From Rotaria socialis (Eukaryota; Rotifera; Eurotatoria; Philodinida; Philodinidae), in NCBI GenBank assembly GCA_905331475.1, contig CAJNYU010001802.1, positions 124,001 to 188,000 of the forward strand: DNA of 64,000 bases, read 5' to 3'. Positions 1 through 11,585 of this stretch are shown one piece after another. The notes under the pieces were generated by a model, which was not told where the DNA came from, made no database searches, and saw only the letters and a program-made list of their open reading frames with translations. Position numbers and translations under genes: made by a program. Each line of letters begins with the position of its first letter. The first letter of the stretch is position 1.

Positions 1-552
1 AGTACACACGTAATAGAGGATGCCACTGTTATTTTTGTCAGTTTTTAGGATTAATTGTAGTCACGGCACGATCATCATGCAGCAAAAGTCACCAGAATGG
101 GCATTTAGGTACTAGTAAATAGTATCAGGATAAATACTGTTGATATTGCGAAAGTTGTCGTCTGCAACCTATCGAGCAAATCATACTATTTGAGATGGAA
201 CTTTATTTCTAAATAAATATTTCATTTATGCTCGTTACACCATCTAAGTATCATTATGTTTAATGGTTATTGTCTTGCGCCAATACGTATAGATTATCCT
301 TTTCTATGTTTTTCTATTGTATTATCATGAACGGTGCACTAGCGGTGTAGAAGAACCCAAACTGGATTCTGAATAGCAGGTATACCAAGCAAAATCGAAA
401 TGTACAAAACCCTTGCTGAATACAATTTACACGCTGTTTGACATCAGTGAAGAATAAAATGTACAACAAGATCTCTTATTTTTAATTTTACTATCATCTA
501 ATCTTTCTTTTTTGTATTTTTCTCTCAAATATGTTCGTATTCATGTCGGATT

Positions 553-1179
553 TAGGGGTGTTATTTTATCTTTATTGATCTTTATATTAAAGAATAAAGA
601 TAAATAAAAGCTTTATATTTATAATATAAAGATAAATGAAATTTTTATTTGTAAAAATAAAGAAAAAAGAAAGATTTTCTGCAGTCACTGGTAAATAGAT
701 AAATAATTTGTATAACAACAGAAAACATTGATTGCAGTTCTTGCTTATCATCACTGACATTGCAGTATGAAATAATACTAGCAAATGAGGGTGAGGCATA
801 AATCATTTATGGAAAAAAATTTAGTGTTCAAAATTTTTTAGCCTTGAACTTCTTAATTTTCTTCGAGCTATCGGGAGAAGACCAAATTTTGGTTTTTTAA
901 GGAAAAATATTTTTCTTTTTTCTTCATTTTATCGTTATTAAATAAAGATAAAGCTACTTTTTCTTTTTCTTTATTTTATAAAGATAAAGATTATCGTTAT
1001 CTTTACTTTACTTTATAAATATAAAAAATTTATTCATCTTTATTTTTTAAAGAATAAAGATTTCATAAATTCTTCATTCTCTATTTTATAAATATAGAGA
1101 TTTCATTTATCTTTATTTTTTAAATATAAAGGTTTTATTTATCTTTAAAAAGTAAAGTAAATATAAAGTAACACCCCCA
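553..1179. mobile_element. hAT-type MITE, AT-rich
   Basis: The ends are inverted: it opens with TAGGGGTGTTA and closes with TAACACCCCCA, one mismatch. The eight bases before the left end (GTCGGATT) and after the right end (GTCAGATT) agree at seven of eight positions, the target-site duplication length of hAT transposons. The interior is a low-complexity run of AAAGATAAA-like words on both strands and has no credible coding frame, so this is a non-autonomous copy. The superfamily is inferred from duplication length and the YAGGG-type terminus. Confidence 0.6.
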
Positions 1180-1472
1180 GTCAGATTAAGAAATAGTCGT
1201 GTAAATATTTGTTATTTATGTTCTAGATTATATAACAAAATTCAATATTGACAGTTTGATACACTTTGCCTGCGAAAGTAAAGTGTGCGCGTACATTTTG
1301 CTAAGTTGAACAAAGGCTGCGAAGACATTTTATTTGCGAATTCCACTCGAAGCCCTGAACCCAGTTGCTATACCATACTCTTATGATCGAACTTTTATTA
1401 ACTCATCAACTGCATCATCATGGCATTTGACTTTATGAATATGAAGAGTTATTTTCAAAAGAAAACGCCAAC

Positions 1473-2704
1473 ATGACCGAAATTTATTATAAATCGTGAT
1501 GGTATAGTTGAACTAACATTAGCTGTCAATGTTTCATCAACAGTCGCACATATACGCACACTTTTAGTTGAACGATTACCAGATCTATCAGAAAACGAAC
1601 AGTTTATTCATTCCAATGGCGCTCCAATACACGTAGTAGATGAAAATGAGACAATGATCAGGGAACTTCTACTAGAAAGTTCAGATGTTATTTACCTCAA
1701 AACCAAATCACCAAGAAAACTCATGACCGCCTCAAATTCGATGGAGTTATGCAAAAATAAAATAATGAATACTAGCTCATACGTTGAGCCGACAGTTCTG
1801 AAAAATCAACAGCGTTCTTCGACAATACCGGATGTGGTAACACCGCGAATTCCATTTGTTGACACTGTAACGCTTAAAAGCGAATCTGGCGAAAAAACCG
1901 TTCTATTATCTAATTTACTTTCAAATGCCACGTTGGAAGTTGATAACAAAAATTTATCTCCTACTGATATGAAACGGATAGTTTCTGCCCTGAAGCAAAA
2001 TAAAAAAGTAAAGCAGCTACGAGTTGTGTCTGACTGTCATCATGTGATTGGAATTCTTGTCGAAGTTTTAAATGTTAATCGAACGTTGACTGATATCGAC
2101 CTTTCATTTGGCATGAATGATGACGACTGCGTTTTTATCGCTAATACATTAATCAATAATAGCAGTCTGGAAAAATTGAAAATATGTCGAAACAAAATTA
2201 CATCTGTAGGTTGTAAAGCGATTGGTGAAATGCTGAAATCAAATATAACTTTAAAATATCTGAATATTTGTCGAAATAATCTTCGTGATGAAGGAGTGAA
2301 ATTCATTTGCGAAGGTTTGGTGATAAATCAAACATTGCCATCTCGACATATATCAAACGAAGATGTCTGCCAACGGGTGTGCATTCGTTGCACAAATGCT
2401 AAGAATGAATCAAACTCTCACATTGATTGATATAGGTGATAATAATCTCAACGATGATGACATTACGGTGATTGCAAATGCACTCAAATCCAATAACACA
2501 CTGATCGAACTAGATGTCAAGTGGAATAAAATTAGTGAAATAGGCGCATTGGCATTAATCAATACATTGACAGTTAACCGAACTTTAAAGACTGTCAAAC
2601 TTCAGTTTAATAGTATGCCGCAAGACGTGGCAGTAAGAATTAATCAAAACACTCCTCAATTAAAAACAATTGGTCTTGGTATATGCTCAATTATTAAAAA
2701 CTGA
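1473..2704 (+). pseudogene. Frameshifted ubiquitin-like plus leucine-rich-repeat protein
   Basis: From about 1481 the sequence reads as a beta-grasp (ubiquitin-like) domain: a DGIVELTL strand, SSTVAHIRTLL helix, then FIHSNGAPI. A long stretch of ribonuclease-inhibitor-type leucine-rich repeats follows, with about five copies of the pattern NxTLxxLxIxxNxxxDEG between 2050 and 2690. Two breaks are visible. The ATG at 1473 is out of frame with the ubiquitin-like part, which is preceded by TGA in its own frame. At about 2340, in a TCTC run, the LRR frame shifts (apparent loss of two bases) and then continues cleanly to TGA at 2702. If the breaks are real it is a recent pseudogene; if they are assembly errors it is a single-exon gene of about 400 residues. 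Ligand or partner unknown. Similar LRR modules occur in NLR-like animal proteins (family knowledge). Confidence 0.6.
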
Positions 2705-3664
2705 TGATCAGTGTTAGGGTGATGTCGCGCCCGTACATATACATAGTATGTGTTATTCCTCCACTTCTTTGATCTTTTTACATCTATCTTGTGATCTCTA
2801 TTCGTTATCATATTTTTTCGTTCTTCTTTCTCTCTCTATATATATACAAGGTAACGCGACGTTTGCGTCGCCAACCCTCTACTGAAAGGATTTAGTCATG
2901 TGGAATGTAGCTATGCAAAACGATCTAGCTGAGAGACTTCACATTTTATAGCTTCGAAATGGTTTTCATGGAAAACACGATTGATAACCGAGCATAAATA
3001 GAAAACTTGCTTGGAAGTATCACCAAAAAAGCGGCATTTAATTACTACTTACTAATATTATATGGCGATACTGAAGCTAAGTGCATCCGATCTGGTACAG
3101 CTCAAGCTACGCCCCCAAAAACTTTCGATCAACTTAATAACGGAGTGAAGAAAAAGACCCATTCATGAGAGCTATGATCGAAATACTCCATTTTAGTAAA
3201 GTTATAACTCAAATTGGTCTATGAACTAGATATTTAACATGAATCTGCACGAGTAGATCAGAAATTACATCAAAGTGTCTTTTTCTAACTCGATTTCGGT
3301 CAGATTTGTCCTAATTTTTGCTCAACCTCATGTGGGTTTATTTTGTTTCGGTGCGTTTCCCGTCTAGAAATGATATATTCATTCTTGGGTGCACGTTCAC
3401 ACATAGATAAACCTAAGATTTACATCTTTTGAATCAAATCCACTCGCAATCAGGAAAACCTAAGCTTATTAAGATAATTACGACAAATACGAATTTCAAA
3501 TGTTTCACACGAATTGAGCAATTATTTCACGACCTGTCGTCGGAAGAAACTCAAAATATGTCCTATTTTCGAAAGTTGTTTCAACTTTTCTGATCGAGAC
3601 AACGTGTAACTGTTCTATAAGTCTGCAAGGCAAGTAGTCCTATAATAACAACAGATTCTCAACT

Positions 3665-3730
3665 AGTGGGGGCGGCCAGTCATTCGTCGGCGCCCCAGAG
3701 GAGCGCCACTCACGACTAGCCACCCCCACT
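3665..3730. repeat. GC-rich palindrome, copy 1
   Basis: An imperfect 66-bp palindrome opens AGTGGGGGCGGCCAGTC and closes CACGACTAGCCACCCCCACT around a CGGCGCCCC-AGAG-GAGCGCC hairpin tip. It is strongly GC-rich in AT-rich surroundings. A near copy lies about 420 bp downstream. Confidence 0.7.
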
Positions 3731-4087
3731 TGTACTGCCTCATATATGCGGTGAACGTGATCCTTTTAAACGCTGCATTATTGATTGAAAGGTTCACCTC
3801 ACTCTATAATTATTAGATAAAAACGAAGAGAATTTTCAAAAAAAACGAAAACACCAGTTGTGAGACTAATTCAATTCAGTTACATCTACATATGCGATAA
3901 ATTCATCACAATTTAGAGAAGAATGAGACATGATTCCCGAGTACTTATCAGTTTGCGTCCGTTCGTAGATGCGCTAATCTAGAATTCTAGGAGTTACGTT
4001 TGAATAAATTTTTCGTGCTGCAATAAAAGTTGACATATCAAGAATAAACTGAAGATTTTGAAAAAAGCTTTCAAACTCTCAGTGCAG

Positions 4088-4146
4088 GTGAGCGGCTAGT
4101 CGTTCGTCGGCGCCCCTTCGGAGCGCCACTCACGGCTAGCCACTCC
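4088..4146. repeat. GC-rich palindrome, copy 2
   Basis: This has the same design as copy 1: GAGCGGCTAGTCGTTCGTC, then GGCGCCCC with a TTCG tetraloop-like tip, GAGCGCC, and CACGGCTAGCCACTC. Differences between the two copies fall mostly in the arms and tip. Confidence 0.7.
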
Positions 4147-5341
4147 CAAATTGAGAATCAATTCAACCGCACGATGCCTATAGCCTATTCGTAATAATAT
4201 CTCACATAACCATACGATACATCCAACACTATAAACATCATCGAATGGTACCCACAAAAAATTTTCCTACAAAGCATTCCTATCAAGAAAATGCGACGAT
4301 CTAAACAGCTCCTAATCCATTATAAACCTGTTTGAAGTAACTTACAAAATTTCAACAAACTGGCAACGCCATCATGTTCCCCGACCCCGATTACCTTCGG
4401 TCAACCCTTACAGAAAACTATTTTTTTCTAAAGTCTCTCTCTCCTAAAAAAAGTAAAAAGTAAAATTTCAAAAATCTGACAACGCCATCGTGTTCCCCGG
4501 CCCCCTATTACCTTCGGTCAAATCTATGCCTACAGATATTGTTAGAGGTTAGTTTAGTTTATGCATCTGCTTTCCTATTGGACGAACGAACGAACGGACA
4601 CACACACACACACGAACGAACGCATTTAACCCACTTTTCGTAAGACCCTCGTTTCAGTAGAGGGAATATGTTGGTTTTTTTTCTTCGATTATTATTGAAA
4701 TAAACATCGTGCTTAACACCAGCACACATTTAACCCTAACAATCAGGAATAAACAATTATATATTGGGTGCTGGTGTTGGAGTGGATTAGTGATCAGTGG
4801 AGTCGCATTTTTTGATTTCGAAACCCGACTCGATTCTGAAAAACAAATTTCGATTTCGGCTCCGTAAAAGTCCGAATTTTTTTCTTCATTTAGTGACACT
4901 TGCTTAATATCAAATATTTGGCATTCTGAGAGAATAAATGAGTGAACGAATTAGTAGGGTGTGGGTGTACTTCTCTTTTAATAATCACCTACACGCATAC
5001 TCAAAGTAGATCATTTTTATATTATAATATTGAAGAATATTGAGGGAACTATTGATCAATCTTTATTTCCATAGTTAACTATACATTTTAGCTCTTCTAA
5101 ATTTCTTTATACCTGATTTCGATTTCTGTCTGGCGTCATCGTAATAGAATATCTATCAGAGAACAAAAAGAAACAGATGCAAAAAAATACCAATATGAAG
5201 TCATTTCTTCATGCATATCAATGAATATTGATTACTAAAAAGTCAAATGAATAAAAGTGTTTTTCTTTCGCTTTGAATCTGTGAGTTTCATCATGACAAT
5301 ATTTATTTTTCAATAGCTGAGCTCGTCATAACCTTACAAAA

Positions 5342-5727
5342 GCCGCTATGGCTGAATGGTTAAGATGTTCGGCACACATCCACAAGATAGTGTGTTCAAA
5401 CCTCGGCGCCATCATCCATAGAATAACCTTGGACAAGTTACTAACGGCTGCTTTGTCTCGGATCACCCATCCGATAGCACACTGATTACATGTGACATAC
5501 ATAAAAATATCCTCATGGATAGTATGTGGTTAGTCAATATGCATGGGAAGCCTAAGTAATTAAGTGGAAGGAACTCTGAGTCAGGCCAGCCTTCTGTCCA
5601 GAGCTGCAGCTAGTAATAGTTGTAGGAAAAATATCGGGCTCTTGAAATTGTCTCCGGACAACACCCTATACTGAAAGGTAGCCACAAGGCAAGGGTATTC
5701 TTTCTTTCTTTCTTTCTTTCTTTCTTA
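5342..5727 (+). repeat. tRNA-derived SINE with (TTTC)n tail
   Basis: The head (5342-5410) is tRNA-like, with an A box TGGCTGAATGG and a B box GTTCAAACC at normal spacing, and GCCG/CGGC at its ends. About 290 bp of unrelated body follows, then a (TTTC)n tail at about 5697-5727. This is the architecture of a Pol III-transcribed SINE. The body does not match a SINE family I recognise. Confidence 0.65.
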
Positions 5728-6905
5728 ACCTTACAAAATATCGTCAGTCGATCTTTGTACACACAATTATATTTCCTCATGCTAAAAAATGCAATATATT
5801 CCACAGTATGATTCCCTTGTTGCGAATACCGGATCATTTCTTGCGGTAAACCGCGGTATTTATCCTTCCTGCGGCAATGGGAGCCGGTAAAACCGCAGTT
5901 AACCGTCGATTTCCATGCGGTTTTTATTACATGGGTTATTTTAACAATAAAATGCTTGTGCTTTGAAGATAATTATTATTTATTCTATTCTTCCAGCAGT
6001 TATTAGAAGCAATTTAATACCTAGTGATGCAATTTGATTTCTTTTCTTCCTCTTAAACGCACTCATATATAAGTAGTTATCAATATCAATCAGTACCAAT
6101 TGGCATTTTTCTTGGTGTATACCTCCAACTGCCGATGAATAATTGTATGTTGACATTTTTCTTGTCGAGCAATATCTCGTGGTATTCGTGAAGTAATACA
6201 GACTGTAGAAAATAAAACTACTGCTTTGCGTGTTTTCTTTACAAATGTAAGATATCCAAAATAAATATATGCTGTATTCGCCTTGCTGTACTTCACGGTC
6301 TATAGAGAGGCAAAAGCAGCGATGAAAATGGAATAGGCCATGACATAACAAAGGTTAATGGAGACCAATGAGTGTGGGCGTTTCTGTTCTTAATGGGAAT
6401 GCTTACACTCCACACCTACGCCATCAAGAGCAAACTAACATAACCGATGGGAATATCTAGAGGTTTTGACAATCGTGTAGATGTGGACTGTGGATTAATG
6501 AAGATACGCGCGGATGTATAATGCAAACTCACACACTTACACCGAATAGAAGAAAGATGAATATCTCGTATCTTTTTGATTCATGACAACTGATATTTTC
6601 AATGAGATTAGTTTGTATTTTTCGTTACACGATGTCTGTAAATGAATCAATGATTTATCATCTATAGGCACAAAAATATTCAAAGGGCACGCTATTTTGA
6701 CGTTGAAAGAACAATCTTCGCCTACGATTCTTCTTATCTATTTTGCTACGCAGTTCGAGAAAAATAATCCACATCAAGAAAAGAAAAAGACGGTGAAAAT
6801 GTATTTCGAAAAGATTTTTATATCAATATATCTTGTGGAACACATATGATGAATATTATATGTTCATTTTCTTTTGTCTGGTGACTTTTAAATGGAAAAA
6901 ATACG
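5728..6905. other. Intergenic, nothing recognised
   Basis: No coding region or RNA gene is supportable. Around 5845-5925 there is a cluster of CCGCGG/ACCGC words (GCGGTAAACCGCGGTATT and GGTAAAACCGCAGTTAACC) suggesting remains of a small palindromic repeat. Confidence 0.4.
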
Positions 6906-7591
6906 TTAACAGGACCAGTTACTGCCAGGGCATCTCACTGCGCAGTGAGCATACCATCTACTACGAGTGTAACAATTAAGACCAGCTGCACAACGAGTCA
7001 CACCAAAATATCCTTCACCTATGTAGAGCAAGAAAGTTTAATTGCATACATCTAAGATATGAAATATTGAGCTTATCGTACCTCCGCACTGTTCGAACTC
7101 CTTAGCAACTGCTCTATCACATTCCCATCCAGCTTGACACTGAGAGCGACATTCAGACTCGGTAGGAGTCCGTTGCAAACAGGTTGTTCCAAATGCACAT
7201 ACTGTATAGCTTTGAGTATTGCATGGTTGATTGGCAAGAATGGTTCTCGGAGTTGAAATAACGGTTGATGCACTCTCGACAACCGTACATGCCCAGGCTA
7301 TGTTTACAATAGTACATGGTATGTAAGCAATAAAAACAGCAGCGACTACTTACATGAAGGACAGTTATTGGGTAGTTGACACTAGAAAATCAAATAAAAT
7401 TAAACATCTTGCTATGTAATATAACTCACATTTGCATAAAAGGGAGATCTTGCGTAGCAAACTAAGCCTGGATCACATCTTTGAAATGTAGGATTCAATG
7501 GTGCACCAGCACATTGCTCAAAAATACCAACTGTACTGACCGATTCGACAATCGTGACCAAAACAATAAGCGCCAGAAGTTTGAATGTCAT
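6906..7591 (-). CDS. Secreted protein with two CBM1-like (fungal cellulose-binding) domains
   Basis: Four exons join in frame: 7430-7591, 7354-7381 (only 28 bp), 7082-7297 and 6906-7018, giving 172 residues. The N-terminus MTFKLLALIVLVTIVESVS is a signal peptide. Two cysteine modules follow. The first starts EQCAGAPLNPTFQRC and ends near YANC; the last reads QCGGEGYFGVTRCAAGLNC and ends RWYAHC. Their spacing and the CGG..G...C..G..C......Y..C pattern match carbohydrate-binding module family 1, which is typical of fungal cellulases. A linker with six more cysteines lies between them. No catalytic domain is present. CBM1 is rare in animals, so horizontal acquisition or convergent cysteine-rich architecture are both possible. 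The likely role is binding cellulose or chitin outside the cell (inference). Confidence 0.65.
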
Positions 7592-8284
7592 GCTTATGTA
7601 TCCTTTTTGCAACTGTTAAAATATCGAATAATGCACTACAGTTGCATCTATATTATATTCCTAATCATATTGAGATTGAAGTTTTTGATGTCAAACAGTC
7701 ACATAACCTTTAGAAGTCCACACAGATCAACCGATGTAGGAATAAAACTAGCGTGTTGCAACGTATTGCATAGTGTTGCTATTCCTTTGTCGTTATATGC
7801 TACTTCCTTTGACCTTACAAAAACAAATGCACAGTAAATAACAACTACAAATCGAAGCAAATAAAATTTACATAAGTTTTAGATGAATATTCCATTTTAT
7901 TACAAAAAATCGATTATCTTCCGGATATGAATCTTTCTAAAAAAAAATCTACACTAAAATACCTCCGGTTAGTGAGAAGAAACACGAAACATTTTAGTTT
8001 TGCGCATTGATCCCTTAATCAATACGAAAGGCACATCTTGTGACACGAACAAAAAAATCGATGAGTACTGCAAAGTGAATCGGTTGTATCTATCAAAAAA
8101 TTTTAGACCAATAAACAACTTCATCATTGAACAAAATACTCTTTTTCTCGCAGGGGCTTGTTTTTTGACAGTGCCACAAGAGTTTGAAGAGTGCACAGGT
8201 TAAGACTGATTTTGTTACTGTTTCGTAATGACTTTTATTGTATCGTGAGTGTAGGTTAAATAAGGAAACCATCTAACCCACATC
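7592..8284. other. Intergenic, nothing recognised
   Basis: This region upstream of the CBM1-like gene holds short AT-rich open frames on both strands that overlap each other and show no protein family signal. It is expected to contain that gene's promoter, but I see no distinct motif. Confidence 0.4.
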
Positions 8285-8625
8285 CCAAAGCAAAAACAAA
8301 AACTTGTGGTACGAAACCCTTTTGTACTAAAAATGGTTTGGTGATTTGATACGAATTCGAAACCCATCAAAAACTTTTCTCAGATGCTTGAAAAGCCGTT
8401 GTAAGTGTTTCGCAGTATTGTACGAAATCTTTAACAAGATTTAGCAAAAACACAGGAAATTTTCGTAAAGGTTTCGTATAATACTGCGAAGCTCTCATAT
8501 TTTTTGCAGGCTCCAGATCATACTACGAAACTCTTGCAACAACTTGTCAAGCATCTAGGAAACGTTTTTCACAGTTTTGTAGTACTATATGACACTAAAA
8601 AAATGATTTTCGTAATGCAAGATTT
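8285..8625. repeat. Foldback (nested inverted repeat) element
   Basis: Nested inverted arms are visible. GTTTCGCAGTATTGTACG (about 8407) pairs with CGTATAATACTGCGAAG (about 8475). Further out, AGATGCTTGAAAAG (about 8381) pairs with CTTGTCAAGCATCT (about 8543). TACGAAA words recur throughout. It has no coding frame. Borders are approximate. Confidence 0.55.
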
Positions 8626-8986
8626 TTTTCAGTGCACACCGACACTGAAACAGCCACATCCACTCACGCACGTATAAAGATAACAATCATCAATCATTCA
8701 ATTCGTGTGAAATATTAGTTCTTTCAATTTAGTTCGGAATTTTATCACTGACAACTAAATGACCATTCTATACACGAGAAAATGACCAAACGAGCATCTG
8801 TTTCTGCGAGCAATTAATCGACTCCCTATATAATAATTAAATTCAACTCTGCTACATACTATATATTTATCGGTAATACAATTGATTCTATATAATCTTT
8901 AGATACTCAATATAGATCATTGCCCTATTTTTATGATGATGTTGAAAACTGAGATTATGGAACAAGTAAAGTAGAGTCACAACCAT

Positions 8987-9017
8987 CGGATGAGACCCTT
9001 AAACAGGGTCGAAATTC
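8987..9017 (+). ncRNA. Hammerhead-ribozyme-like core (degenerate)
   Basis: CGGATGA is followed by GACCC-TTAAACA-GGGTC, a perfect five-pair stem II, and then GAAATTC. GAGTC stands eight bases upstream and could pair as stem III with a GTC cleavage site. The first core base group is CGGATGA instead of the consensus CTGANGA, and no stem I hairpin fits in the short gap, so this copy is probably inactive. It closely resembles the pair at 14443 and 14566. Confidence 0.45.
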
Positions 9018-9174
9018 GGAAAAAAAGTAAGCTTGACTCGCCCCTCACCCTACAAAATTCGATTAATTGTGCTTGAGTTAAACCCGATTTCGGTTTAGAT
9101 CACAACTAAACTGTTCATTAATTGGACAAAATAATTTTCTGGCTAGTCTTGGACTCAGTACGTACGATCATCTT

Positions 9175-9414
9175 CACTGTAAAAAATAGAATACCTATAT
9201 GAATTCAGTAATGAATTTCTACTTTCTTGAAAATAAAATATTGGTATTCAAGTTTGGATTTTATGCAGTAAATTAAATTGAATTTCTATTGTTTGGAAAA
9301 TCAGGCATTTTCTAAATAATAGAAATTCGATGAATGAATCATAAAAGTTTGAAACTGCTGTAGCTTATTTAAAGTTGATTTTCTACAAAATAGAGTTTAA
9401 AAAAAATTACAGTG
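9175..9414. mobile_element. MITE with CACTGTAA termini
   Basis: The left end reads CACTGTAAAAAATAGA and the right end TTTAAAAAAAATTACAGTG, which are imperfect inverted repeats. The interior of about 200 bp is AT-rich and itself partly self-complementary (GAATTTCTA / TAGAAATTC). There is no coding frame. Flanks show only TT on both sides, so the superfamily is not assigned. Confidence 0.5.
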
Positions 9415-9543
9415 TTGGTTTATTTCTAAGACCGATCAAATAGAAAAACGAAGAAATATTGTTCATGAATGCGAAGACAGTTTAAAGAACTATTTTTTTT
9501 TACAGGAGAAGGATCAGAAGCAGAGTTAGTGCTGAATCGGTTT

Positions 9544-11131
9544 TTAAGACTCAGCTGTCTCGTTTATATAGGAGAATGCTGCTTGACGCGCCAGTTCATA
9601 ACCGATATATTGTTTGCCGCGTGTCCCATGCTCATACCAATTGAACAGAGTCAGACTTCTGATACATTGTCTGTCTGCCAGAATGCGCAGGAGATCTGGA
9701 ACTGCAGTTGCTAAAACAAAATAAATTTCATTGATACGCATTTGTTTCCTATGCGAATAGGCCTATGCGGAAACCATTAATTTTATCATAAATGGTTTCG
9801 GTGCATGTCTACACTGTGCAAACATTGAATGTTCTTTACGGAATTCATTCGAAAATGATAGAACGGCATTTGGATTCCAATATTCATCATGTTCGGTTTT
9901 TTCCACGTGGGCTACTTACCGGCATCGAATGTTTCATGAGTGGCAATGAATACTTGAATCCCTACCAGAACCATGAAATCACCGCTGATATGTTGATCAC
10001 TGCAATATTTCACTATCGACACGTAACGCGTTACCATCGATTGAAGCTCCTGTTCATTTCCGGCGATCAGCAATGAAAGAACTACAGTAGCAATTTGCTC
10101 CAAAACGATATTTTCCTTTCTTTCTGTGGTTTGTAAGAAGTTCTGAAACAAAATCAGATGAATATAAAGCCGAGAAGCCAGAATAATTACCCTCAAATAG
10201 GCAAGAATCACAGCTTCCGACTTCTCAGACGAGAATAGATCGACGAGTTTTTTCGCCTTTTGAATTGTTCTGATCATGGTAGAGTATTTCGGTACAACAT
10301 TTTTTTTGCTTTTACTAAAAACACAAACATTTAGTTAACAGCACTACTCATGATCAGCACCCGTTTGCTCAAAATCCTTGCATAGATCAACTCATCTTAT
10401 ATATGTAGTACATTGTCAGCTAGCGATTTTTCTCGTGGGCATGAAATAATCATACCTTTGGCTTTTTTGCTGTTGAGACCCGACGGTGTAATAATCTTGT
10501 AGTTCTGGGCTTCTTTTGCCCATCCACCAACCCAAATAATTTTCTGTTTATTGCAATCTTTGGCTGCTTGCTCAAAGACCTTGGAGAAACCCTGGTGTTT
10601 ATCGGGAGGATCAGCAGTTTCTTCAGCTTTTGGTACCTAAAAAGGCAACGAATTTCGCATTCAGGCAAACGCAATGTGAATGGACATGAAATTCACTTTC
10701 AGTTTTGCGGTAACAGCATTCCATCTTAATTGCCATACATCCTGACGAACAGAATCGATCGTCTTCTGTACAACGACAGCTGTTTCATCAGTAAGATTAC
10801 CATTGACGAGTGGTTCATCAATTTCAGTCGATAAGCGAGTTCGTACATCTTGCTCGAGCGACATCAGTCGTTTAAAGCGTTCTTCGATGTCGTTGCAATG
10901 ATTCAAGTAGCGTTGCTCGATACTTTCTAGTTGTTTTCGTTGCCATTCTTTCGTTGTTGCAAGAGCTTTATCGCGACTAAGTCTAATGTTATCTGATGCC
11001 GTGTTAATCTCTTTGATCAACTCATCTGCAGATTGGATAAGACTACTCGCGAAGACTTTTTTCTGCTGTGATGTAGGTAAAAGTTGAGGTGGGTAGAGCT
11101 TTGTTGCATTTTCGCGTGTCTTGTCTGTCAT
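9544..11131 (-). CDS. Unrecognised multi-exon protein, coiled-coil N-terminus
   Basis: Exons run 10697-11131 (145 codons from ATG), 10456-10636, 10191-10314, 9920-10142 and 9544-9710 (stop), with GT-AG edges. The first exon is charged and helical (RKQLESIEQRYLNHCNDIEE), suggesting a coiled coil. The later exons are helical and rich in leucine and isoleucine (IVLEQIATVVLSLLIAG; VPDLLRILADRQCIRSLTL), resembling an armadillo/HEAT-like or HSP70-nucleotide-exchange-type helical repeat. I do not recognise a family. Most exon joins keep the frame. The join between 10456 and 10314 does not: exon two ends in phase 1, while exon three needs phase 2. Either there is a frameshift, a missed micro-exon, or two adjacent genes, the second starting at ATG 10277. 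Confidence 0.5.
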
Positions 11132-11585
11132 AATCTATTCTCATTAACAAGAGACAAATAGAAATGAGTGAATCTTATCCTGAAATAAAATCTAAAGATT
11201 TTAAGATTAGTTTTGTTAAAATTTTTAAGAATCTAGGAGTTCATATAACAACAAAATCAGGGTGGGGTAAACACATCGAAAACTGTTTGAAGAAAATCAC
11301 AAAAGCATATCATGCTCTTCACATTTTTTTTTAAAGAGAATATTTATATTTCTAATCAAATTAAGAACCATCCGACTGTTTTCGTAATAGTTTTTTTTAT
11401 ACAGAATTAAAACAAAGGCGAATAGAATATATAGATTGCACAGGACTGTGGTTAACTTATAATCTTGACTTTAGGAACGACTTAACAGTCTATACGCTAT
11501 CTAAATATTTTACACTAAGTGGCTATCTATACAATACTTTCAATGATTTTAATATCATTCCGAAAATAAACGAGGTGTTCGCCGT

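Larger units (their letters stand above)
2875..4664. mobile_element. Possible TIR-bounded DNA element
   Basis: A 13-base inverted repeat CCCTCTACTGAAA (left) and TTTCAGTAGAGGG (right) bounds about 1.8 kb without a credible coding frame. Inside are two large palindromes (3665-3730, 4088-4146) and a direct repeat of about 50 bp (4351-4404 and 4466-4521, both containing AACGCCATC, GTTCCCCG and TTACCTTCGGTCAA). No convincing target-site duplication was found, so the borders are tentative. Confidence 0.35.

Noticed and set aside
4654..4899. 81-codon minus frame
   Set aside because: It overlaps the right end of the TIR-bounded block and shows no protein signal.
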